From assembly GCF_018691265.1 (NCBI RefSeq), contig NW_024881321.1, positions 16,836,698-16,900,697 of the forward strand: a stretch of 64,000 bases of DNA. Reading direction: 5' to 3'. The translations under genes were made by a program, and so were the position numbers. Under the pieces are notes generated by a model. That model saw only the letters and a program-made list of their open reading frames with translations, had not been told where the DNA came from and searched no databases. Positions within the stretch are counted from its first letter, which is position 1. The number at the start of each line of letters is the position of its first letter. Positions 23,219 to 34,401 of this stretch are shown here, piece after piece. Source of the stretch: Tyto alba. Taxonomy: Eukaryota > Chordata > Aves > Strigiformes > Tytonidae.

Positions 23219-23960
23219 CTGAGTGACAGAGCTTGAGGAAAAAGTCTAGTTGGGAGGTTCAGCTGGGAGGGTCCTCAGGGAGCTATGCAGAAAACAGGGG
23301 AGGAAATATTCAGAAATGTTCCTTCTTTAAAAAAAAAAAAAAAAAATTAGAGAGAGAAGGAGAGAAAAGAAGAGGTCTAATCCCTTTGAAGCTTGCAGTT
23401 TTATGAGAGCTTTGTCCTTGGGAACTGTGCACCAAAGATGACTAGAGCCGCTTCAGGCTTTGCAAAATTACTACAAACATAAGGTGAGTGGCTTTATCAT
23501 AAAATTGGAGTGGCCATTAAAACTTCAAAGGAAACGTATGACCTGAATTTTACCTGTCACAGTCTGGAGTATTTATTAGAGGAAGATTTGATTCCTTTAG
23601 TTAACAACCTGGTACTCACGTGAGGTCATGGATCAGATTATAGTTTTCATTGGAGGTATGACAGATTAGATGTTAATATTTTATTGCTCCTGACCTTGGG
23701 AATCCAGAAACCATTGGACAGGTGAGAGCTGAAAAAAAAAAAAAAAAAAAAAAACAACAACCTGACTTCTTTAGGAATGAGAGCATATTTCTAATACCTG
23801 AGTGTGGCCATAGTGGTACCTTTCCATTGACTAGCACCCAACCATGCTGACTTTGACAGGACTCAGAGACTGCTGGGGATTGTAGTCCTTTAGGAGTCCC
23901 ATCAAGCAGCACCATTGCCCATTTACTTAGAAAACTTGAAATAAGAATTCCCCAAAGGAG
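23219..23960. other. Intergenic between the (TTTTA)n array and the C/T-rich block
   Basis: No gene is visible. Two A-runs (around 23329-23346 and 23732-23754) stand out, with nothing else structured between them. Confidence 0.55.
23732..23754. repeat. poly-A homopolymer run
   Basis: A run of 23 A is followed by CAACAACC. It could be the tail of an old retroposed sequence, but nothing upstream was recognised. Confidence 0.85.
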
Positions 23961-26900
23961 GAGCAGACTCAGTAGTCAAAACGGTAGAGAAAGAAACTGA
24001 GATAAAGCTGTCTTTTCTCAGCAACATTAATGTGTTTTCCCAACCTTTGTCCTTTCTCCTAAATCTACTGGTTGTCTCTGCTCAAGCCAGAGCAGTTCAA
24101 CACCTCATCTCATAGGCACAGGCAGCCCCTTCCCTTTGTTCTTGATGGGGCTGCCAAACTGATCACCCCTTCTACTGCCTATGTTCCTTCTCATTTTCAA
24201 CCTGCTCCTTTCCCTCCTTTGAAACTTTCCAGAAAGACAGGTCTGCCTGTGGCTCCCCACTTTCCCTTCCAGTCTTTTCTGCTATTCCTCTGCTTGTCTG
24301 CCCGCCCCCAAGAAGTGCTTTTAACGGCCCTTTTAATTGAGCAATTTCCACACAGACCTTTGGTATTCCAGGCTGCTTGTATTGCATCTGAGCAGGCATC
24401 TATGTGAATACGTTTGCCTGCAGCTGTACTTGTAAATTATCAGCATCATTTTGCTAATATTTGCATTAGACTGAAATGCCTATTGTTTTAAGAGAACATA
24501 GCAACAGCATTTTAACCGTTCCTAAGTGGGATCCTCTCTAAAACTGTTAATCTGCACATTCCAAAGTTAGTGAAGTAACTTCTGCAATATCCTAGCTGAG
24601 GAAATAAAAACATTAAGAGGTACCTTGATTGAAGGACGTGGTATGGCTGTGACCCAGTTGAGAGCAGAACCTGTGGATCTGGATTCTGAGGCAAATACTA
24701 ACCCTTGTAATTACCTGTAAATATTTTCCTAGATCTAGATTAAGATTTAAAATTGGGATCTCAATGCACTTTAAGTACCTAATCCTGGACAGTGGTCAAG
24801 ATGGCCAGCTTAATAGTACTGCCCTACTTCTAAAGGTACCTCTACGAACAGCCTAAAACCAGTGGTCTTTTTGCTTATTAGGAATAATGATGGTGGTAGC
24901 CAGCTTTTACATAAACAGCTTGTGGGAGGACTACTTTCCTGAGTACTACTTTTTCAAGGACTCAGATGTCCACAAGACTTTTTACATTAGTCCACTGTTG
25001 AGGCTGACACAAACATGACATCCCTAGTAGCCTTGCCCGGGTAGACAAACAAGGGTACAGGGACTCCTTGGAAAGGAAGACTCTGTGAAAGAAAAACTGG
25101 ATTTGTGTCAGCTAGCTAATTCAGAAACCAATAACTCTTACAGTGCATTGAAGTAAAGTAGACATCCAAAATCTAGATGTTATGATTTTAAATGCAAGAT
25201 TATCTATAAACATCTCTGTGACAGGACTGGCTCAAACCTCTTCCAACCATGTGATTAAACTTGCAGATAAGGTTGTAATCTTTGAAATAAATAAAAAAAC
25301 ACAAAACCAACCCAAACCAAAAATTAAATTATCAGTCTAGAGGTGCAAGTCCATTTCCCTAGCTGAAAGCTAGACTCTCTCAGTCACCTTTCAGCACTGA
25401 AGTGACCAAGAATTGCAGGTCTTCTGGGCCTTCAACCAAGATGACTTTACCTAGTCCTGATGAATCTCTCTTTACCTCCGCAGCAACCTGAAATCCCATC
25501 ACCTCATCTCTCTTGCTCTGAATCACCCTCTTTCCCTCATCCTCCTCCATTATCTCCCATTCCTAGCACCAGATTATCCCAATCATTCATGGCCTGACTT
25601 TTCTTCCTTCCTTTCTCCTCCAAGTCGGAGCTGTGGTCACAGCGACCCTAGGCACAGTCCAACTGGTGGCATGGTGGGATGTCTATCCTAACCAAAGCAG
25701 TCTTACCACCCTGCTATCAGGTAGGTCATTTCATTTTCCAAGAGAGCAAGAAAGAGACTCAGACTCTTTTTCCTCACTACATTGGGCCAATTGCATTCCC
25801 TTTTCTACCACACCAGTACCCCAGTCCCCTCACATACAGAAAGCCCAGGATCAAATTGTTCCACCAACAGCTAACAACCCACAGCAAAACTGGCCTGGCT
25901 GGTTGGAGGCTAGCCAAGTAGCAATACAGTGGATCATGTGTCATGGGTACTTATAGAAATGAAATGTCACAGCACTCAAATAGAGAAGGAAGACTTGGTC
26001 TTAGGCCATGAAGTGTAAAAAAGCTTTATTGGAATCTTTGCTAGTTGAAACGGATCATAAACTACTTATTGCTGCTGCTAAAAGTGGCCTGGAATGCATC
26101 TTGCTGGGAAACAATTATTTTTTTTTCTGTTATAGGAAATGCAAACTGGATGCTAACCTGAGTGAGACTTGTGAAGCAGATAGACTCTGTAGAGCACCTG
26201 GGAAAAAATGCAGTGGGATAAAGTCCAGAGGTAGGCTATTTACATTGCAGTTTTATTGAAAAACCTGTCTGAGACAAAATATGGAGTGTAACTGCTGTAT
26301 ATAAGGATTTGATCCCACAGTAAGGAACTGAGACTTTCATCAAGTTTCTGGGAAAGTCTGTTTCCAGTTTCTATTATCAGTGTTAAAAGAAGCTCTTAGG
26401 ACTAGTAGGATTTTGATTTAAGTGGTCAGGAAAATAAGCCCTTAAGTGTTATAATAAATGTTTTAAAGAATAATGTGAGCAACAGGTAATCAACCTAAGA
26501 AAGGTGCAAGAAACTGGCTTCAGACAAACAGAGAAATCTGTAAAGACTTGACCTGAGGTTTTGATACATAACAAAGAAGTGGGAGAATCTGTATTCAGTA
26601 TTTCATTTTAGGACTAGAAATTAAACAGGCTCCCTGACCCAAATAATCAAAATTAAGATGGATGCAAAAACTTACATTAATTTAACAAGAAAGTTAAATT
26701 TGAAAGTACCACAACCAGGGAGATCATCACGCATGTCAAGTATCTTCTTACTGGACAGGATGCATCATAATGCCCAGTTGTGAGTCACAAGTTGGGCAAA
26801 AATTAAACAGGATTAAATGGGCAGTGGATAATGTCAGAAGTAGGCATCAGTTGCATCCAGCCTTTCGCCTGATGTCTGATTCCCTGCATAGCTGGTCCCA

Positions 26901-28700
26901 GCCCTCTGCCAAGACTTGCTACAACCCAGCCTGGTCACACTGCTCCAGCCTCTTGGCCTTGTCAGGCGGTCTGCCCTGATGCCCAGCCCATGGTCTTTCC
27001 ATGCCCCTGTGCCACGTCCACTCCACCCCCACACTGTCCCCTGGCCTGCTTCCTATTACCAAGGTTTTGCTCCAACTGTCCTCCAGCTCCAACACTTCAT
27101 CTCATGGTCTTTTTGTATCCTGCCCGGTCTTCCCTCATGCCTAAACTGCTTGTATCCATTAGCAAACCATGGTCATGTAGTCATAGTTTTCCTCTTTCTC
27201 AAGCTCTTTATCTAGATTTGCTGTCTCTGTTTACACCTTTGGACCCAAGAATGCTTCCCAGTTCCCATGTTTGGATGTGTGCTGGTATGAAAATCTGGAC
27301 ATGTGTGCTGGATGGGAGCTGCAGCGTGTCCCAACAGGCCCAACAATTCAGATGACCAGGAAATGAGGGCCCTAAGATATGCTGCAGAGCAAGTTAGTAC
27401 AGATTCAGCTGCTATTTCTCAGCTAGCTGGCTCTCTAGTCCCAGGTCCCAGTCCAATTTTCCATACTCAGTCACCTCTCCCCATCTCCACACCCAGCCAG
27501 CCTAGGTTTCTGTTCCCTGCTTTGGGACCATCTCACAAAACTTCTCCTTCTAGTGGATCCCATTCTGACCCTCTGATCTGACTGTTACCATCTCAGCCTT
27601 CAAGCCACATCTCTTCTTCCTCTTCCCGCTGCCTTGGTTCTAGCAGCAATGCAAGAAAGGCAAATTCTTGCTCTTGATTCTTGTACACGATCCCTTTCCA
27701 GTCCTAACCAATGCTACCAGCCACTAAGTCACAAAGTCAGTCTTCCTTCCTTTAGCTCAGTTGCTTTGTGGAGACACCCAGTGCTTGAGTCTACAGGAGC
27801 CATGCTTCTGCCTCTGTTCTGAAAAGGATCCTATAACCTTGTCATTAAAGGTCTGATGTCAAATGTCTTGGACATAGTGCTGACCAGAGTGTGAGCAAAG
27901 AACTTGGTTTTGCATACACAGTGAGACCAGACCCCTGCATAGGTGATCTATAAGCAGACACGTGCCCAGACTTGCATGCTGTGCCTGGGACCGTGTTTGT
28001 ACTGCACGGTCACATGGAGGAATTTGTGAGAAATTCAAGCACGTTTAGTGACTCTGCAGGATTTTAGACAAATCTCTGAGCAGGTGCAGACCTCAAATTT
28101 TTCAATTGCCTGAATTTGGGTAGATTTTCATAGGGGCAGGGAAAGGCACAGAACTAGGTTTGTCGTCATTGATGGACTTCTGAGGACTGGCTAGAAAACA
28201 TGGCAACCCAGGGCTGTTTAACAGAAAAGCTCAAGAATTGCTTTACATGTCAAAATGCCCCAAAATAATTTCAGAAATATCAGGGGAATAAAAAGGAAAC
28301 TCTGCAGGCGATAGACAGACACCTGTAAAATTTCAAGCCATTTTGTTACATTTTGTTAGATTATAAGCAATCCTACCTCAGCTGGAAATGTCTACATTTG
28401 TGCTCTCAAGGGCTTTAAATGATGGGGAGAAGAAGACAAGGCAAAGAACAGGGTGGATAAATCAGTGCTCAGAGATTTCTAGAGTGCGGTGCTTTGGGGG
28501 TCTTGTACCACTCTGATCTTTTGCTGTTGGAGGGACAGACCCAAGCACCAGTCGTCTTCAGTCACCAACCTTATACTGTGTTCTCCTGGAAGAAGCTGGA
28601 GAAGGCAGCCTGTGTGCCCTCACCACCAGGATTATTTCTGAGCTGCCCAATGGACCTGTGGCTGCACCATGGCTGCCATTAATCCAGGCACCACCACTGC
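23960..28700. other. C/T-rich, strand-asymmetric intergenic block
   Basis: Several stretches (24040-24400, 25430-25870, 26860-27330, 27420-27830) are markedly rich in C and T on the + strand, with recurrent short words such as CCCAGTC, TCTCC and CCAGCC. They are separated by more ordinary AT-rich sequence. No protein domain, long terminal repeat boundary or gag/pol-like coding was recognised. It may be a decayed long mobile element or a biased unique region. Confidence 0.3.
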
Positions 28701-31700
28701 CTATACTATTATTAGCCAGGTTCAGGCTGCACTCAAAGACACAACCGTCTGCTGCTGTGTATTTTCATGAACATAGGACGCAAAGGCTTTGCCTCTCAGC
28801 ATAGGATCACTCTGTGGGACAGGGTGCTCATGTGAAGCACTCAGCTCCCTGTATCTCGACGATAAATTTAAAAGTGTTCTTTAAACATTGATCTTACCTG
28901 GTCACAGCCTTTAACGAACAGCTCGAGAGCAGAACCCCCCCCAGGATCACTGGCTGTGTGTTCAGTAAGGTCACTGGGGTCTGATCCTCAAGAGTTAACT
29001 CTGCCTGCTGGGGGGCAGTTACAATCCCGGACTGTTGTCTCCCACACTGAGCTCTGCTAGGGTGCCGCTGGGGCTGCCGGAGCTGCCGGGAGCCAGTGTG
29101 CACCCGTGTTTTACCTCTTCCAGGAGTCAGGATGTGGCTGGAGTGTGCGCCCAGCCCCGGGAGCTCAGAGGGGCTCCACACATACACCCCTCTCAGGGAC
29201 CTGCCAAATGGCTGATGTTTGCTGAGGGTCAGCTGCTGTCTCATTCCCTTTATGTAGTGTAATCGTTCCCAGTACTGTATTTTCCCTTCCCACCATGTAC
29301 CTCTCCTCTAGCTCCTTGCATTCGGTCTTCTAACACTTCATATTCTCTTGGTAGGTTCCTTGGCGCCTTTGATGTGTGTATGAAAGTTGGTGAAGCTATT
29401 GAAGTCTACCAGCTGACCAACACAAAACACCATGAAACAGCGCAGGTCACATACCACATCCAAGTCAGCCTAAACCTAGCAACCCTCAGTCTTTCATGCT
29501 CCTTTGGGCTAGTGTGGCCAAGAAGACCTGGGACTTTTGGCTAGATCTGTCATATCAAAACCAAGCAATTCACAGTCTCTTTGTTCCACGACCATACCAG
29601 GTTCTAGTCTGACTTGAATGGGAGAGGTATTCTTAAGACTGCTTTTGTTTATTTATTTTCAGATGCGCATACCACAAAAATTAGATTACAGTTTGGATTT
29701 TGTCATGGCTGTCTCCTGCAAAGTCTGATTCTGTCTGTAGCAAGTATTTTCTGGAGGGTTTCTTCTATTAATTACATGCTGCCACCCACTTATTTCCTTA
29801 AGGCAGATTTTGCATCTGTGATTTGCCTATGAAGCTTCCTTCCTTTAAGGTAGTACATCTCTAAGGTGGGCATACTGACAGCATAGAAAAGCCTTTTACA
29901 ATCCAGGGGTCAAATATTCTTTTTCTGCCACATGGAGGGATGGAAAGTGCACAGACTATGTGACAGAGAACAATAATTCACCCTGTGCTAACATTAGAAG
30001 CAGTTACAAACTGAGGAAACAGTGGGAGAATCCAGCATCACCTTGATCCTGCAATCCCACATATGCTTGACTTGACATTTTTAAACAAGGAGAAGCATAA
30101 GATAAACACACAGCACTAAGGAGATGATCATTTGGAATTTTGTTAACATATTATGTGTTTTACTGGTTAAATGGCAGAATGTTGAGACAACTTGCTGAGG
30201 AGCTGTAGATGTGAGTGCAAGCCTGGGTGCAGATTGCAGTTAAGAGCCACTTACAGTTGGCCACCTGTGTATGGACACCCAGCCATTTGGGCTGGAAAAT
30301 CAGAGATGGGGGACTGCCTACCAAAATACAGCCATTGCGTGAGCCTCACAGGCCAGCCACACACAGGGACATCTCTAATCTCGGTGTCAATGTTTGTTTT
30401 GCGGTGCAGCACCTATCTGGTGACTTAGCAAGCAGTTCTTGACTCACAGCAAGGGTTCCTATGTATGTCTTCATGGGGAAATCTGGGAACCCTAGAAACC
30501 GTGGTTCTGTGATAACTGGAGGCTATCATAACCTCTAATGAGTTTCTCTTGCTGCTTTTTTATGACAGATTTACTGATGCAGGACCTTTTGAGGCATTCA
30601 GCCCACTCTTTCCTGACTGGCAGCCCTTGCTTGCAGTAACACCATGTTTTCTTTTGTTTCTGTTTATCTTTCGCTCCCTGGCTTAATGAATATTTATTTA
30701 TTCTGTTCAACATGGGGCTGTTTCTGAGGGACAGTTCAGACTGCCCATCCACATACCTCAAGTATACCCAGATGATGGCAGGGATGTCCGGGAGAAGGTG
30801 TGAGATGTGCGTCCTCCCTCCACCTCCTTGGGCACACAAAGAGATGGAAGCTGTCTCTCAAACCTTGAATAAGTGCTTTAACTGCAAGGTACAGTGTACA
30901 GAAAAATTTGCTACCGTGTCCTTTCTCATCCAGGCTTGGTGTTTGTTGTCTTACCTGCTCTGTGTGCCCTGAGCCCTGCAGGCAAAGCAGAGAGGCACGG
31001 CCAGTGTGTGCGTCCCATGAAGGCATTGCTGCTGAGCTGCTTCACACAGTCCTACCCAAGGCCCTCATCACCTTGGATGCAAGCACATTATCTTCAGGTT
31101 TTGTCTCTCTTTGTTTTTTTTGTGTTTTTTTTTTTTGTTGTTGTTGTTGTGTTGTTTTTTTCGGTGTTGTTGTTGTGTAGATTTGTTTTGTTTTGTTTTG
31201 TTTTTTAATGGAAAACATTTGAGGATTTGATGGAGCATCTCATAGCTTCAGAGCCACCTGAACACCATCTTTCCCTTCCCCCTTCCATGTACTCTTGAGC
31301 TTAAACTGGAGTGAAAGCTCAGGCCTTTCACTCTTTGCAGGATGTTGATAGAAAAAACAGAAACATTTTTAGCTTTCAGATTGATATCTTCACTTTAGTT
31401 CTCTGTCCCTGCTCTCATCTGCCCTTTAATTGTGTCAAAGGCTTGTTTGGAGTAGTTGTGGTTTAAAACTGGAGAAGGAAGTATTCTGCTTTGGCAAACC
31501 TTGCATGCAGAAAATCTGCGACATGGTTGTCAGTTCATGCTTTGTGACTTTATTTACAAATACATTTCAAGGAGTAGAAACTGTATAGAGCACGTTTTGA
31601 CAAATATGTTAAAACAGACCTTCTTTGAGACAGTTGACTGAATTTTCCAGCTCCCTTTTCCAAAAACAAGTACTTAGGAGCTGATTTCCTTTTTATTTTC

Positions 31701-33414
31701 TCATAATTGTTGTGCTTCTTCCCATATACTGACTTCACAAATTGTAACAAACCGCACTGTATGCTACCCAGAGTAACCAGGATTGGAGAATAAAAGTAGG
31801 AATGTACCTGAAATGTGTGAGTTATCTGCAGACTATTAATATAGGACACTTCACTATACTGGTAAAACCACAGCAAGCTATACCTCCTATAGCTGCCTTT
31901 CCACTTTTTTGTCTTCAGGTTGCACAGTTGGCCTGAGCTGACAGAAACATTATTCTGAATAGCACAAATAAAGCTATAAATCCCCATGTGAGAATTTTAA
32001 TGAGCCTAACATTTCCACACTTAAAAATGTTCACCCGTGGAAATTATTTGTTTCAAATTTTTAATAGAAGAAATTATGAATACGTGTTTGTATATCTCAC
32101 AGTTTTCTATTCACTAAAGCTAAATAGAGGCCCTGATGAAATTTATCATTGAACAAGATTTTTAGTTCTCCTAAGCATACTAGAGTGACAACTGAGTTTG
32201 TTGAGAAAGCCCAAATGCTCCTTAAATAAAACTGAAATGAAGCTGTAGCACCTCTGCTTAACAATAGCAAACAGAAAACAGTGAGAGAGCACTTGACGTT
32301 GAAAATTTAATTTTCATCACCATGTATTTATCTGAGCTTAGTTCCCACTCTTGGCTGATAAGGAATAACTAATCATGATTTAAGCATTTCTTCAAACCTA
32401 GCAACCTGTTGAACAGCTTCTTAATGTGCCTATCAATCACTTGGAGATAAGGATAGTTTGCACTCATAATAGCTAGTTGTAAAAATAAATAGAAGTTACT
32501 ATAACTAGTTCAATCAACAATGGGATCTTTGAGGTCAGAGTGGAAATAATCAAACAGTAAGCATGAATAGGCTGTAATTTTTCTGATTAACAAATGTTTT
32601 GCTTGTCATGTGATCTTGAGAGCTGCTCTTAGCTTCTTAGAGGACTAAAATACATTTCAAAATGTATGTATTTACATTAGGGGGTTAAACAAATGTATGC
32701 ACATACCAGTTAGTTTCTAAAGCTATCTGTATGTAAAGATTTTTTTATTTTTATTTTAAAAAGTATCTTCATCCTAAAGTTAAATTCTCAACAGGGCACT
32801 CTACAAAGCATACAGGATAAAAAAGGGAAATCTAATAATGTGTAGAAAGTACTGTGGAATGCAAACTACAAATTAGTGCCATACAAAATAAACATATTAC
32901 TCACATCTCTCCGATACAGCTGAAAATATAACAGTCAACAGGAACATATTACATCTCAGCACCAGTTGCTGATCAAAATAACAGTGTCCATATATAGCTG
33001 CTAGTTGTGCGAAAGGAGTAAGAGAACTATATCTATATCCATATATACATCCAAGTCAATGACATCCACAACCTGAAGACTGAGGAGACGTTGACCTTAG
33101 CTTTATGAATCTAAAATAGATGCTCTGATCACCTTCTGGAGGCACTTATATTTGCCAAGATTATATGAAGATCACAAGACCCTCATTTTAGGTATTCTAG
33201 ATTGCACCTGTGCTACTTGTCTAAAAGAGTAAACGTAGATGATGTGAATATAGCTTTCCTCTGTCCTCACATTGCCTGTACAAAAATACAAGGTCTTCCT
33301 TCTATGCCCTGTGATAATCAGTGCAGTGATTTCAGACAAATGTAAATATGTCTGTAGTTCATATACTGTACTCATATATGCATACAGCCTGGAAACATGT
33401 GCTCTTAAAAGTTA
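28701..33414. other. Intergenic, no gene recognised
   Basis: There is a GC-richer patch at 28915-29200 and a T/G-rich low-complexity tract at 31101-31206. AT-rich sequence beyond 31.2 kb includes a segment (32280-32600) with GATA and SOX-type motifs. Open frames here have no recognisable protein content. Confidence 0.5.
31101..31206. repeat. T/G-rich low-complexity tract with (GTT)n
   Basis: Runs of T alternate with GTT triplets (31138-31150 and 31165-31177) and end in four TTTTG units. This explains the Val/Phe-rich open frames crossing it. Confidence 0.9.
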
Positions 33415-33808
33415 CAGAATCACAGAATCACTCAGGCAGGAAGAGACCTTGGGAAGTCTCTCATCCTGCCTCCTGCCCAAGTTAGTGTGAGGCACAAACT
33501 CAGACCAGGTTGTTAGGGCTTTATCTGGTCAGGTCTTGAAAACTTCCAAGAGGTGATTATCTTCACAGTGATTTCTTTTTTTTTTTTTTTGGCTTATAAT
33601 CACTCTGAGTCTACCTTTTTTTTTTTCAATTTAAAGCTACCACCTCTTGTTTTCCCACTCTGCATCACTGTGAAGGACCTGGATCCATCTCCTTGCTGGC
33701 TTCCCTGTAGGTACTGGGAGCTGCAGTTGAATGCCTCAGCAGCCGTCTTCTCCGGTCTGAACAAGCCCTGCTCCCTCATCCTCTCCTTACAGCAGGAGCA
33801 CTCCAAGT
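33415..33808 (-). mobile_element. CR1 LINE fragment, 3' end, minus strand
   Basis: Read on the - strand, the block runs through the end of CR1 ORF2 into the 3' end. It passes GGAGCACTCC, then a GAGGATGAGGGAGCAGGGCTTGTTCAG segment at about 33755-33785, then CTCCCAGTACCT. It ends with tandem GTGATTCTGTGATTCTG, the octamer-type repeat that closes CR1 elements. The order matches the 3' portion of sauropsid CR1. The coding part is broken by T-runs (33571-33590, 33617-33628) and substitutions, so this is a 5'-truncated dead copy, as is usual for CR1. The retained terminal octamers make it the best-preserved element in the window. Confidence 0.85.
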
Positions 33809-34261
33809 GGAATTAAATTGCTGATGGAAATCCCTGTGTTGGCAAGAAACCACATCATATTTGCTCTATTGGTTGGTCACTTCTAACCTTGTTCATTCAA
33901 TCATGAAAAGAGTGACAGACAGCACTTGACAACTTTCTGGGATCCTACATGGTTAATTCATGTCAGCCTTTTCTCCCTGAAGAGGTGAGTGCCCATTCAA
34001 TCACAAAGTGCCATACAAAGTTTGGCCTGATTCTGCAACTCACAACTTCCATACGTCTAACTCATCTCAGCAGCCATCCCTCTGTTAAATACAGCAAGGG
34101 TGTTGGCTATGTATTTTGGTATTCAAAAGGAAAAACCAGTCAGGAGAGGAGGAACTACAAAGCAGCATTCTAGAGGAAAATTTGCTTAAAGACCATGGAA
34201 AGGATGAGATTCACTGATGTCTAGGAGGAGGAGGCAGGACATGAAATACCATGGAGTCATC
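33809..34261. other. Intergenic, no feature recognised
   Basis: This is ordinary sequence between the CR1 copy and the A/C-rich tract. TTTGGCCTGATTCTGCAACTCAC at about 34020-34042 resembles the GGCCTGATCCTGCA edge of the small inverted-repeat relics but is too short to call. Confidence 0.45.
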
Positions 34262-34401
34262 CTAAAAAACCCCCCAAACCAAACCAACCAACCAAACAAG
34301 CAAATAAACCCAACCAAGCAACAACAAAAAAACAACCAAACAAACAACAAAAACAACAACAACAGCAACAACAACAACAAAACAAAAAAAAAACAAAAAA
34401 T
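34262..34401. repeat. A/C-rich low-complexity tract (CCAA, CAAA and CAA units)
   Basis: About 140 bases contain almost only A and C on the + strand. They drift from CCAAACC units to CAACAA triplets to nearly pure A. The gradient resembles a decaying A-rich simple repeat or element tail. It explains the Asn/Lys-rich frame on + and the Leu/Val/Phe-rich frames on -. Confidence 0.9.

Noticed and set aside
22653..23222. 189-codon open frame with a Phe/Tyr/Leu/Ile-rich C-terminus
   Set aside because: Its length comes from the (TTTTA)n array, which lacks stops in several frames. The part before the array is short and unrecognisable.
30894..31208. Val/Phe-rich frame resembling a membrane segment
   Set aside because: It is generated by the T/G-rich tract at 31101-31206.
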